Shown: positions 18,226 to 28,096, counted from the first letter of the stretch. The stretch: DNA of 64,000 nt from Turritopsis dohrnii (GCA_027922465.2 BQMF02000255.1:1-64000), one strand, 5' to 3'. The notes: generated by a model not told the origin, from the sequence alone. A program made the numbers and translations.

Positions 18226-19308
18226 ATGAACTACGACAAGGTGCGGTATATTCCAAAATTCGGGCAACCCAGTACACTCTTAGCTGCTAAGGAACTGTGG
18301 GAGCAAAGGATCGTTGTGGATCAACAAGGGAGCTTTTTCATCGCTAAGTTTCGCGATATTTTCTCATTTCCGTTTGTACCCATGAAAAATGACATATGGC
18401 TCGATATCGACATGTACCCAGGACAGTTATCTTTTGCTACCTGGTTAGCTACGACTGGTTGCGGCATATCAACGCAACATCTACACCATAAGAACCCTAT
18501 GATTGCGAGCATCTACCGCTTTCACGTCTATTTTCAGATACGTCTGATCTTGAAGCAACTTGAAATTCCTCTACCAAGTGAACTAAGCTTCAACCCGCGA
18601 GATAACAAATACAATTCAAGTGCGTTCAAGACGCTCTCTGCAGAGTTTGACATACCAGCTGACAAGTTTTTCTGGCGATACCCTGCTCGCATGCGGAGAA
18701 TTGGCAAGAGTTGGGAATTCTACGTTCAAAATGATGTTGATGCTGGGTTAAGTAGAGCTGGTATACAACGCTTGTCGCAGAGTACGCGGATGTACGCACG
18801 AATGCTTTTAGAAAGTCAGGCGAGTGCACGTTCCGTTATAGCGGGTGACACTGGACGTGCCTTGGATGCGCAAAAGATCTTCATGACCGCAGTAGAGCAA
18901 GCGATCCGGAAAGACACCTCTTTAGCGGAAGAGATTGGTAAGTTCCAGAAAGCCTTAAGTTACGCTAGATCGGAACCTGATTTTGGCGTTGCCCTCGGTA
19001 CATACCTAATACCCAGCGATTTAAAGCTTGGGAATCTCGACAACATCTCTGATTTTTCGACAAAGCTTACCGTTGCGACTCACATCGGTAAACTACCACC
19101 ACCACCTAAACAACACTCTTTGGGAGCATTTCAGGGTCGCAGAATGGCTTCCTCCGATCCTCCAACATCTTCCGTTAAGCGAGCTCAAACATCTCCCGTT
19201 AAGCAAGTTCCAACGTCTTCCGCGGCTAAGCAGCATGAAGAAGAAAAGCAAGCTCTCATGTGGGTAGGTGTCGGTTTAATTGCGGTTCTTTTGTATTTCA
19301 AACCATAG
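18226..19308 (+). CDS. Polinton structural-type protein with C-terminal membrane anchor
   Basis: 360 residues. The first 200 are globular with several aromatic motifs (WLDIDMYPGQLSF, FFWRYPARMRR), then a helical part, a Pro/Ser/Lys-rich linker (about 290-340) and a terminal hydrophobic helix (LMWVGVGLIAVLLYF). No family recognised by me. Its position between penton and capsid genes and its capsid-type promoter suggest a virion protein. Its 3' end overlaps the convergent gene at 19276 by 33 bases. Confidence 0.65.
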   Translation: MNYDKVRYIPKFGQPSTLLAAKELWEQRIVVDQQGSFFIAKFRDIFSFPFVPMKNDIWLDIDMYPGQLSFATWLATTGCGISTQHLHHKNPMIASIYRFHVYFQIRLILKQLEIPLPSELSFNPRDNKYNSSAFKTLSAEFDIPADKFFWRYPARMRRIGKSWEFYVQNDVDAGLSRAGIQRLSQSTRMYARMLLESQASARSVIAGDTGRALDAQKIFMTAVEQAIRKDTSLAEEIGKFQKALSYARSEPDFGVALGTYLIPSDLKLGNLDNISDFSTKLTVATHIGKLPPPPKQHSLGAFQGRRMASSDPPTSSVKRAQTSPVKQVPTSSAAKQHEEEKQALMWVGVGLIAVLLYFKP

Positions 19309-20565
19309 CCAGTTGCCTATCAGACCAACCCCCAAAACTACGACTAGCCATGCATTGCTCGCTAGAGTTATGACACCTTTCTTCAGAAAGTTTAAGAGCC
19401 AGCTTACAACACTTCCAATGATCCCTGGCAATGCAGCTCCAAGTTTACTTGCAAGTTTTCCAAGAAGGCGTCCAAGTGCTTCGAGCTGCTTCTTCACCCA
19501 TTGCTGTACACCAGCTCTTCCAGAAGCAGCAGGAGGAGGACTTCCTCGAGTAGGAGCACCACCACCTGTGAGAGAGGTTGCTATCGTTGATATTACCAGC
19601 GAAAACGCTGTTAAGATTGAAACGATTGTGATCCCTTGCTCTCGAAAGAGGATACGAAGTTTCTCCCCTAGTGTTCTATCCTTCTCGAGTACTTTGAACA
19701 CCGTCTCTTTGATGCGCGACCATTGGCTAGACAACTCCTTTCGGTTACCACTCAGCACCTCTAGTCGATCTGCACGCTCCGCTTTCAAATTGGAGAGTCG
19801 TCGCTTAATCTCTTCTTGTATTTCAGGATTGCTTGTTTCACCTAGTTTACGTTCTTCTTTTGCTATTTGATTATCGAGTTCGCCTAATTTTGCTAAGTTG
19901 TTCTCCAACTCCCCACGTATTCGTTTTAGTGCATCGTCTAAGCCTCTAAGTTCACGCAAATTAAATTCAATCCCATGCTCGCTTAAGAACTCCTCTACCT
20001 CTAATGTTTTTGGGGTGCCTTGCTCGAGCATTTCACCCAATACCTCTCTCGCATTTGAGATTTTGTCGAGGACTTGACTGTCATCCAAGCTATCCATTTC
20101 AATATTTTCTAGTTGTTTCGCCAGTTTACGTCTTCCCTTATGCATCCACTCTGGTGTACTATCAACACCTAACTGGGTTTTTATAGCAGCCTCACCACCT
20201 AGGGTTTTCAAAATACCTTCTTTAACGTAAAATCCTCCCCTTTTTTTCGTTAATTGGTGCCATTCATCATTTTTATAAAATTCAACTTTTACAACACCTG
20301 GTGTTTTCGTTGAAGTTACTCGAAACCGATCCAAAGCCAAATTGGGATCTCCTTCTATACCGAGATAGTTGTATAAATCTTCTATTGTCTGTCTTTTAAT
20401 TTCTATTCCCTGCTGAATTGATGCGCTTGGTATTTCAGAAGAATCGCCTGTATTAGATATAAGCGGTGTAGTGTCAGATATAAGCGGTGTAGTGTCAGAT
20501 GTAAACGATGTATCTTCTACATCGTCAAAGTTACCGTAAGGTGTTTCAAATGAGTTAAAGGCCAT
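19276..20565 (-). CDS. Coiled-coil and membrane protein conserved in cnidarian Polintons
   Basis: 429 residues from the ATG at 20565, chosen because the shared promoter spacer abuts it (an ATG six codons upstream lies inside the spacer). A Ser/Thr-rich N-terminus with two TTPLIS repeats is followed by a long coiled coil (about 200-310), a membrane helix (about 318-338, TIVSILTAFSLVISTIATSL), a Gly/Pro linker, an amphipathic stretch with LGRLLGKLASKLGAALPGII and a second helix near the C-terminus. I associate the SILTA...GG...WVKKQLEALGR layout with widespread cnidarian Polinton proteins. The function is unknown; membrane remodelling or virion assembly would fit. Confidence 0.65.
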   Translation of the reverse strand: MAFNSFETPYGNFDDVEDTSFTSDTTPLISDTTPLISNTGDSSEIPSASIQQGIEIKRQTIEDLYNYLGIEGDPNLALDRFRVTSTKTPGVVKVEFYKNDEWHQLTKKRGGFYVKEGILKTLGGEAAIKTQLGVDSTPEWMHKGRRKLAKQLENIEMDSLDDSQVLDKISNAREVLGEMLEQGTPKTLEVEEFLSEHGIEFNLRELRGLDDALKRIRGELENNLAKLGELDNQIAKEERKLGETSNPEIQEEIKRRLSNLKAERADRLEVLSGNRKELSSQWSRIKETVFKVLEKDRTLGEKLRILFREQGITIVSILTAFSLVISTIATSLTGGGAPTRGSPPPAASGRAGVQQWVKKQLEALGRLLGKLASKLGAALPGIIGSVVSWLLNFLKKGVITLASNAWLVVVLGVGLIGNWLWFEIQKNRN

Positions 20566-20581
20566 TTCTCTTATAATAAAC
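20566..20581. promoter_or_regulatory. Shared bidirectional spacer, major capsid side
   Basis: TTCTCTTATAATAAAC separates the divergent ATGs at 20565 (minus) and 20582 (plus). Its first 14 bases equal the complement of 18212-18225. Confidence 0.65.
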
Positions 20582-21838
20582 ATGTATGGTATTGCAAACC
20601 CTCATAAGGAATATATGACTCGCTTTGCCTTCAACGCACCGCGTCAGCATGTTAAGATCTCGAATACACCAAGTACCATTGACCAGGCTCTATTTCTAGA
20701 TGTGAGGCTGCCGAATCTTGGTGCTAATGATGTCATTCTACCAGAATCGCTCAAGCTCACGTTTGATATCAAACTCAACTCCACCGATACAGGACGCTAC
20801 ATCGTCAACAACTTGGGAAAGGCTTTGATCGAACAGTTGACTATCAGTTACGAAGGAAACATCATCCAAGACATTCAAAATGCGGATGTGATGGAAATTT
20901 ACAAGGACAGATGGCTACCTGAGGAAATGCAAGTGGAACGTATCCAACAGGGAATAGATCCGGAGGGTGAGGTGAACAAGCTCAGAGTCACACCGGGTGC
21001 AACGAGTACTTCAACGAGTAAGTCCTCCCTGGCAGCTGTCCATGGTAACCGTTTTTCCATTCCTCTATGGGAATTTTTTGAACTCGTCAAGCATCTCCCC
21101 TATGTACAGCTTCGCGATCGCTTAAGCTTCAAAATTAAATTCGCAGAGTATGGAAAGGTCATCAGAGATGCAGGATCAGGATCAGGTGCTTCGAAGAAAG
21201 ATCCTGACGGCACCTACACTATCTCCAACATTGCTCTAGAATTCGACAAGGTAGAAGACTCTGACTTCAAACTAAAAGTCTACAATGAACTTGCCAATAG
21301 GCGACTACCCTACACCCGTGTTTTACGGCATAGAATAATCCCTTTGGACAAGAAAGATACCGCCTGGAATATACAGGTAAACGTGCCCAGCGAGAGTTTA
21401 AAGGCTCTTGTTCTATTCTTTCTTGATCCAGACAAACGAAAAGCATACGCTATGGATAACACCCATTACTACAACCCGAAAATCAGCAAGGTAGACATTA
21501 CCATCGAAGGAGAGCCTAATCAACTCTATACACAGGGCTTACTTCCAGAAGAAATGTATGCCCCGGCACGGAAGTATTTCACTTCCAATGAACTGCTGCC
21601 GGCCATTAGTCCTTCTAAATTCTTTGATTCTAATTACTGTCTTTTTATCGACTTTCGAAGTGTTGCTGACAATACTCTACATGGTGCGGGGAGGCGCCTC
21701 AAAAACACTTCAGATGGTGTCACACTGCAGATCACCAAAAAAGCTGATGGTGCGGGAGCCATCCAATGTTACCTCTTTGTGCTACAAGATGGACAGGTTA
21801 ACTTCATGAATGAGCGCTTCCACAGTGTAGGCTACTAA
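20582..21838 (+). CDS. mcp: Major capsid protein (double jelly roll)
   Basis: 418 residues. The order of blocks fits Polinton MCPs: IVNNLGKALIEQLTISYEGN, then QNADVMEIYKDRWL, a Ser/Thr-rich loop, IPLWEFFELVKHLPYVQL, then IIPLDKKDTAWNIQVNVPSE, and near the end NPKISKVDITIEGEPNQLYT. Two jelly-roll halves with a variable loop near residue 140 are implied. It builds the icosahedral shell in the family. The frame is intact. It is followed by the packaging ATPase after five bases, so it forms a late pair with it. Confidence 0.92.
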   Translation: MYGIANPHKEYMTRFAFNAPRQHVKISNTPSTIDQALFLDVRLPNLGANDVILPESLKLTFDIKLNSTDTGRYIVNNLGKALIEQLTISYEGNIIQDIQNADVMEIYKDRWLPEEMQVERIQQGIDPEGEVNKLRVTPGATSTSTSKSSLAAVHGNRFSIPLWEFFELVKHLPYVQLRDRLSFKIKFAEYGKVIRDAGSGSGASKKDPDGTYTISNIALEFDKVEDSDFKLKVYNELANRRLPYTRVLRHRIIPLDKKDTAWNIQVNVPSESLKALVLFFLDPDKRKAYAMDNTHYYNPKISKVDITIEGEPNQLYTQGLLPEEMYAPARKYFTSNELLPAISPSKFFDSNYCLFIDFRSVADNTLHGAGRRLKNTSDGVTLQITKKADGAGAIQCYLFVLQDGQVNFMNERFHSVGY

Positions 21839-21843
21839 AATAA

Positions 21844-22449
21844 ATGAACCTTATTAAAGATCCTTGTACCACCATTTTTTCAGGACCGACAGGCTGTGGC
21901 AAGACGGAACTGGCTCTACGCTTACTACAGAACCACTTCAAGCACCACTTTGACTACATCGTCATTCTCTGTCCTTCCCTCCGATGGAATACAACCTATA
22001 AAGACTGTACGATTCTCTGGGAAGATGATGATGTTTTTCTGATCGAACCTACACCACAACAGGACTTACTATATTGGATTGAGATATTCACCAAGCAATT
22101 GGCAGGGCAGGAAACCTTATTCATCATCGATGATTCCATAGCTGATGAGAAACTCGATAAGAAGAGGACTCCACTTCTCAATCTAAGTACCACAGGACGT
22201 CATCAAAAACATAGTCTATGGCTTCTCACCCAAGTCTACACAGCTCTTCCAAAAACTATCAGACGGCAAGCAAAGATGCTATTCGTTTGGTATCCTAAAG
22301 AGAAGAGTGATGTTAAGCTTATCGATGATGAAACCAATGTCATCAAAAACGACTGGAGTGACATCTTGCAAGAATTGGATGCTTCAGAACACGCATATCT
22401 TTACATACGATGTAGGTTCCCAAGGAGTTACAAGGTTGTTCTTCAATAA
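21844..22449 (+). CDS. atp: Genome-packaging ATPase (A32/FtsK-HerA type)
   Basis: 201 residues. Walker A GPTGCGKT lies at 14-21 and Walker B LFIIDD at 92-97. STTGRHQKHSLWLLTQ (115-130) carries an arginine and a polar Gln in the sensor positions typical of the viral packaging ATPases. It drives DNA into the preformed capsid. Length and placement directly after the capsid gene are normal for the family. Confidence 0.93.
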   Translation: MNLIKDPCTTIFSGPTGCGKTELALRLLQNHFKHHFDYIVILCPSLRWNTTYKDCTILWEDDDVFLIEPTPQQDLLYWIEIFTKQLAGQETLFIIDDSIADEKLDKKRTPLLNLSTTGRHQKHSLWLLTQVYTALPKTIRRQAKMLFVWYPKEKSDVKLIDDETNVIKNDWSDILQELDASEHAYLYIRCRFPRSYKVVLQ

Positions 22450-22615
22450 GTATACAAACTTATTGAAAATATCCTCTTCATCATAGTACCAACTCGTAAT
22501 AGAGATCTTTTCCGAATCGACGCTTGTGATGATAAGTCTTCATGTATAGCGCCATAACCTAACCAACTTCGACAGAGTGTTACAATAACAAAGAGTCCTT
22601 GCTCTGCTGCTACTC
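22450..22615. other. Spacer between ATPase and right TIR
   Basis: No clear gene. On the minus strand an open frame runs from about 22665 to 22441 (with MRVAAEQGLFVIV) but has no recognisable domain. The frame on that strand that starts at 22999 ends at 22616. Confidence 0.5.
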
Positions 22616-22999
22616 TCATTGCCTCATCAAACGCCGTCGCACCATATTCCTTGCTCTCGGAATACCACCTATACGAAAGCTTCGAAAGCTTCTACGTAGT
22701 GCATGCTTATGCTTCATAGGTATAAAATCATCACTCACCTCCTCTTCTGTAAAATCATCACTCGCCTCCTCTTCTGTAAAATCATCACTCGCCTCCTCTT
22801 CTGTCATGGCTTCGCGTTCAACAGCTGAAATCAGTGGTGACTGTCCATACCCTAGTCTCTCCTTAGTCTTGTTATATAAAGAAGTAATAGACTCGCGAAT
22901 CTTCTGCAATCGATCTGCGAGTGCATCACGAGTCGTCGTTACAGGCGCTGAAACAGCGTTGTATAATTTAGATACTGCGTTTCTGAAATAACTCAACAT
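22616..22999 (-). pseudogene. Truncated duplicate of the polymerase N-terminus in the right TIR
   Basis: 127 codons. The first 65 residues are identical in reading to the polymerase start at 6981, because the TIR runs into the coding region. The copy then has three tandem TEEE(A/V)SDDF nonapeptides where the left copy has one unit with an unrelated insert, and it diverges after about residue 113 into a short tail. It has its own start and a TATAATAAAG-like box, so it could make a short protein. Confidence 0.75.
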
Positions 23000-23525
23000 C
23001 CTTTATTATATAAACTTTTTCAACTTGGAAATTTTTTACGAGTGGACAGAACTGAGTCAGGGGATTTCCCTGACTCATTTGATGAATTTTTATGAGTGGG
23101 GATTTCCTACTTTCGAGGAGGGGAATTCAACCGTGACCGATGAAACTGCTGACGTCAGCATTCATTTGGGGGTGGTTTTGATTGATGACTTCGATGATGT
23201 GCTGACGTCAACACTTTTCGACGATAGTGCTGACGTCAACATTTTTCGACGGTTTTCGACGATAGTGCTGACGTCAACATTTTTCGACGGTTTTCAACGA
23301 TAGTGCTGACGTCAACATTTTTCGACGGTTTTCAACGATAGTGCTGACGTCAACATTTTTCGACGATAATGCTGACGTCATCATTTTTCGACGATAATGC
23401 TGACGTCATCATTTTTCGACGATAATGCTGACGTCATCATTTTTCGACGCATGCGCAGAAGGGGTGGGCACTTTGTCATTTTTCCAATTTTTTTCTGGGA
23501 CTATGAGAGTTTGACCGTGTGTCCT
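22663..23525 (-). repeat. Right terminal inverted repeat of the Polinton
   Basis: Complement of the left TIR. It runs from the polymerase N-terminal duplicate through the TGACGTCA array to AAAAATGACAAAG and the weaker outer match at 23514-23525. Confidence 0.85.
23150..23436. promoter_or_regulatory. Tandem TGACGTCA array in the right TIR
   Basis: Nine perfect palindromes begin at 23150, 23203, 23231, 23269, 23307, 23345, 23373, 23401 and 23429. The spacings are 53, 28, 38, 38, 38, 28, 28 and 28. The number equals that in the left TIR, but the mix of 28- and 38-bp units differs. Confidence 0.75.
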
Positions 23526-23539
23526 GCAATCGGCATTTT

Positions 23540-24937
23540 ATTATCTCTCGAGGCGTCATGTTGCTAGAGATAGTATATAAAGTATTAGCAATAATTATCC
23601 AAGATAGACTTTCACCAATAGTTGAACAGCTTGATCATGAACAGCAATGTGGGTTCCGCCAAAACTGTGGATGTGCAGATGCTATTTTCACCATCAAATC
23701 AGCTTTGAGAAAAAGAAGAGAACACAGTTTAGAATCTTGGGTTCTTTTTCTAGACCTGGTTAAGGCTTTTGACCGGGTCCCGAGAAAGTTACTCTGGGAA
23801 ATTCTTATCAAATTTGGTGTTCCGATCAAACTTGTCAGCCTACTCAAAGCCCTACACAAAGACTTCATTGTTAAATTTTCTATTGATGAAATTGATAAAT
23901 CTATCAAGAAAATTATTGGTGTAAAACAAGGTGACATCCTTGGTCCTATTTTGTTCCTCTTCTACATATGTGCCGTAATGACAACATGGAGAGCCAAGCT
24001 TCAAATGAACCCATGTATTTTCCGAAGTAAAATGGACAGTCAAATTACTGGAAGACGTCACACAGCAAGGGGAGAAGAATTTGCTCTGCTGGATTCAGAA
24101 TATGCTGACGATACAGCCGTTCTCTTTGATAACCGCGATCATCTTGTCGAAGGAATAATGAGTATTGTTGAACACTTTGATCGTTTTGGGACTGAGATTC
24201 ATACTGGTGTCCTCCAACCTAGAGAAGGTTGGAAAACTGCAGTCTTATTCTGCTCAAAACCCCCCTCACTCTACAACGTACCTGACATATTTGACGGTGC
24301 TGATTTATCAGACATTATCCTGAATGACAAATATATTCCTATCGTTGATCAATTCTGTTACCTCGGGAGCATCATCACAAGGGACTGTTCCGAGATTAAA
24401 GACGTTGAGGCGAGAATCAGAAAGTCCAACAATGCATTCGGAGCACTCAGAAAGTCCGTCTTTGGGTCTAAAAATGTCAGAGTCGATATCAAAGGGATAG
24501 TTTACGAAACTTGTATTCTACCCATATTGCTCTATGCCTCAGAAAGCTGGTGCATCACTGAATTAATTGCTCAAAAATTACGAAACTTTCATCATCAATG
24601 TATCCGAGCAATGTGCTCAGTAAACAAATTACGTACTTGGAACGAACATATCAGCACAGCTAGTCTTCTTGAGAAAGCTTCGGTTAAAAACTTAGAATCG
24701 TATTTGTTCAAAAACCAGCTACGATGGGTCGGTCATATCATTAGGATGCCATGGGAGAGACTGCCACCAAAAATGCTTACATGTTGGCGTACCCAAAAAC
24801 GCCATCGTGGCTGCCCTAAATTTACGTTTGGCAGATCAATCAAGAAAACTTTGAAATACGCAAAAATTGATTTCAATAACTGGGATGTTGTTCCAAATGA
24901 CCGGGCTAACTGGAGAAGTACCATCAATAAAATTTGA
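23540..24937 (+). mobile_element. 5'-truncated non-LTR retrotransposon, reverse transcriptase and C-terminus
   Basis: An unbroken frame of about 465 codons. Similarity to reverse transcriptase starts at RGVMLLEIVYKVL (about 23549) and covers QCGFRQNCGCADAIF, FLDLVKAFDRVPRKLL (catalytic Asp), GVKQGDILGPILF, and the YADD box (EYADDTAVLF). It then has the C-terminal region with RWVGHIIRMP. The endonuclease and N-terminal RT parts are missing, so the copy starts abruptly at the Polinton edge. The C-terminus is complete. I do not assign a clade. Confidence 0.85.
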
Positions 24938-26153
24938 ATTTCGTTTTTGTATTGTGATACTCTTTATTTTTGTCAATTTTTTCGATTTGTTTTATTTGTT
25001 TGTGCTGTGATCCTCAGCTTAGCTTAGCTGTGGCCCATTCCTTGTTAAGAAAGGTATTATATACATATACAGTAAGCTGAAATGGTTGAACTATGAACAT
25101 GCATTTAGCTATACTCAAAGCTCCAATAAAATATATCAGCCTTTATTCGTGTAAATTGCCTCTCGAAATCAATATATATTGTATGTAACTACATCGAAAG
25201 AGATCAATTTGTTTTTGAGAACACCAAGCAATTCCATTTTTTCCAGGCCAATTCGTAAGGAGCCAACGTGCGTCCTCTGCGGAAATTGCCACAAGGATTG
25301 AAACTGTCCAGGCCACGAGCCTTAGATAATAACTAAAGGTGCCGGTGTCCCCAGGGATTAACAGTAGATACAGACAACTAAGAAGTAAAATTGGATTATC
25401 TATAAGAAGTCGCATAGCAAGGTTGAATTTGCCAATATGGAGTCACTGAGAGACTGATCGCTTTTCGACTGTCTGAGAGTCCTTGCTGTCAAGCAAAAGG
25501 GAGGGAATGCGTCAGCATTTTTACATTTTGACTGTTTGGAAGGTATTCGGCAGTAATTTTGATCTCTTTGGACAACTGTTTGAGACACATGATTGCTTCA
25601 AGCACGGATACGCATAGCCTTTTTGTAATGTACGAAATGACTTAAAATCGGTAGAATGGTCGATGACAAAAGCTTTAACCCTTCACATACAAACCTTCCT
25701 CGAGTTCAATATCTTACGGTTTCATTGCAATCAAATTCTACTGCTAGTTTCGACTAGTTAGGACATTCTTAAATAGATATACCTTGTAGTAACTGATTTG
25801 TGGAATTTTCCCCAAGTCAGCCAGATTCTACAATCTTTCAGCCCCGCATCACCAAAACATTTGCCAATGGCCCAAAGGAAAATGCATGTTGCGTGGAATC
25901 CATCCATGAATATTCGTGGCTCTTGTTTTTCTCATCCATTGCTATTTTCACAACTTTGGCGTAGATTGCAAGTCCGTTTCGAGAAGACCGATTTTGACTG
26001 ACTTTGCATTAGAACAGAAGTTCTTGTACAGTTTCAAAATCTGTTGGGAATTTACTTATGGGCGGAAGATAGCTGATCATGTCTAATGATTGCTCAGAAA
26101 CTTGATAAAAATAATCCTTTCCATCCTGGAAGCTCCAGCTACTGATCGCTATA
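24938..26153. other. Intergenic AT-rich DNA
   Basis: The 3' trailer of the preceding RT element lies at the start. Otherwise only short open frames without recognisable domains or consistent splice sites. Confidence 0.5.
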
Positions 26154-26222
26154 TGTATGGAATTATACTACATAGGTAAGAATAATACTATCCAAGCCAG
26201 AACATTCCTACCAATCAAATGA
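26154..26222. repeat. Dispersed repeat copy 1
   Basis: The string GGAATTATACTAC, then TAGGTAAGAATAATACTATC, then a CCTACCAATCAAAT end recurs at 28012-28096 with a few differences and an internal duplication there. A CTACTGATCGCT string nearby (26144) also recurs at 26342. Confidence 0.75.
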
Positions 26223-26253
26223 CAGCAAACCACTCATATTGTTGACTTCAGCT

Positions 26254-26553
26254 TTAACATTTGGTATCAACTTGGGATTTTTTCTTTCCCCTCTCTTTAT
26301 ATTTGGCTGGTGAAGGCTTTTCAGAGGGGTCAGAAGCTCCACCTACTGATCGCTGTACTATGGTGCCATTTGTTGCGCGCATTGTGACATTGTAAATAGA
26401 TTCCACATTGTGGTCACAGTTGTCGAGCGTAACAAAAATATTAGTCTGTATGTTGCTGGGAACGTAATTACTTGTGTTTTGAAACTTGATATGATTTGTG
26501 GCTAATTTAGTTTCAATTTCATTTACATCGTAAAACGAGATCGAGTGTCCCAA
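26254..26553 (-). other. Open frame of 99 codons, unassigned
   Basis: Hydrophilic, with a basic C-terminal tail (SPAKYKERGKKKSQVD). No domain recognised and no splice partner found. It could be an exon or chance. Confidence 0.2.
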
Positions 26554-26850
26554 TCTATTTAATCAATCATTGATAATGCCTTCGAAACCTAAAAACGATA
26601 AGAAAATGCTTTTCGATTTTATTGCCATTTTTTAAATTTAAATATTGTTATTGGCTCAAATATTATTATTGATCAGAGAAGGCAAACTCTCATCACTCAC
26701 ATTAATTTCTGCGGAAATTGTTAAAGCCTCTAGGCTTCTAGTTTATATTAATTTTATCTGATTTTTATTTTTTATATTCACGCTAACACGCTATCACAGT
26801 TCATCCGCATTTTTAGATGAAGAGCCTTGTAAAAAGGAAATAAATCCCTT

Positions 26851-26883
26851 GCTTACTTACTTACTCACTTACCTACTTACTTT
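26851..26883 (+). repeat. TTAC microsatellite after an AATAAA
   Basis: Imperfect (TTAC/CTTA)n directly after GGAAATAAATCCC. This is the look of the 3' end of a non-LTR element or SINE; the body was not identified. Confidence 0.6.
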
Positions 26884-27379
26884 AGGTGCCAACACATTAG
26901 TAATCTCTTTGTTGAGCTTTGGGAGTGTTTTCATCACCTGTGCTGACTTATTTCTTTTCGACTTATTTCAAGACGCCCCTTCAAATAATCATCTAAACCT
27001 GAGGGATCAGGTATGTTTCTTGGTATGGGATTTTTAGTTCAAAATTCCCGATTTTATTTCAGATTCTAGAATATAGGTGCAAAACGTTTTGACGTTGCAA
27101 TCTCTTAGATCTGACGCCAAGTCCCAGTCATACTCCGTTTCAGATGTTATGAAATTTTTTTGGTGACAGAAAGTCATTTCCTTCTCCATCATTTGCCATC
27201 ATTTGCGTTTATTTCAGTCCCAAATGGATCTACCTGCATAGACAAAGATTTTTCAAGTTACAGTTAGAATTCAAAACTTTCTTACCTGAAGTCGCATCTT
27301 GTTTTGTATCGCAAATGTTAGAGAACGAAAGTAGTTTACCATGCGAAGCAAGTAACACTAGTGCAAAGGGTTGTCAGAA

Positions 27380-27869
27380 TTAAGCCGGTTTTCCACTAGG
27401 CGTTTCAGAACGCGCTGAGCGAGGCGGCTATTGTTTTTAAGACAATGGCCGCTAATTAATCCGCTACGCGCGTATTTATTCAATTTCCACTTGCAAAGAT
27501 GAGTTGAAAAAGAGTAAGAGAAAAATTAAAGATGAACACTATCATTATTATTATCAATTCATTTCAAGTTGGTTACTAAAAAGTAACTAATAAAAATATA
27601 AACAAATGATAAAAAAAAAAAAATTAGTTTGATTGATAGTGAACTTTTTTCCCGATATTTTAGAATGAAACCATGCCTTTGAGAAAGTTTGTTTACATCA
27701 CATGCTGCATTTTGATTGGTTCACGCCTTTAGAACGCGCGTTGAAGTCGGATTGAAGTCGACTTTTAAAAACGCGCTGAGCGGACCGGTTTCAGCGGATT
27801 TCATACTGAAAAAACAAAAGCCGCCTCGCTCAGCGCGTTCTAAACCGCCTAGTGGAAAACCGGCTTTAA
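27380..27869. mobile_element. TTAA-flanked MITE, about 482 bp
   Basis: GCCGGTTTTCCACTAGGCG at 27384 is mirrored by CGCCTAGTGGAAAACCGGC ending at 27864. The arms stay complementary through the GAACGCGCTGAGCGAGGCGGC block, about 60 bp each. TTAA lies on both sides (27380-27383 and 27866-27869), as expected for piggyBac- or Kolobok-type insertion. No coding content. Confidence 0.9.
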
Positions 27870-28011
27870 GCATTATAGAAATGAAAAAGACTGCGGTTAT
27901 TTGATCAAAATATCAGTAACTTTCCAGCCTTTTATATGCAAGTTAAGAATAGTCCTGCATAAAGTTCGAAAAATACTTCCCCGTCATATGTACGCCATAG
28001 TACTACCAAAA

Positions 28012-28096
28012 GTTGGAATTATACTACCTAGGTAAGAATAATACTATCCAAGTCAGAATAATACTATCCAAGTCAGAACGATCCTACCAATCAAAT
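28012..28096. repeat. Dispersed repeat copy 2
   Basis: Partner of 26154-26222. Here AATAATACTATCCAAGTCAG is present twice in tandem. It abuts the 3' tail of the LINE. Confidence 0.75.

Larger units (their letters stand above)
6154..23565. mobile_element. Polinton/Maverick (polintovirus-like) element, about 17.4 kb
   Basis: The two ends are long inverted repeats that enclose a protein-primed family B polymerase, a DD35E integrase, a double jelly-roll capsid protein, a penton-like protein and an A32/FtsK-HerA-like ATPase. That is the defining Polinton set. The clear core of the TIR starts with AAAAATGACAAAGTGCCCACC at 6235 and is mirrored up to 23483. Weaker similarity continues outward through AGGACAAACGGT (6171) and its mirror near 23514-23525. 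The outer limits given here come from a flanking direct repeat: CTAGAGATAGTA occurs at 6146-6157 and again at 23564-23575. With AGAGAT as the target duplication, the element would begin AG and end CT, as Polintons do. The exact ends remain uncertain by some tens of bases. Confidence 0.9.

Noticed and set aside
23540..24937. Reverse transcriptase as part of the Polinton
   Set aside because: It lies beyond the right TIR and has LINE-type RT wording and C-terminus.
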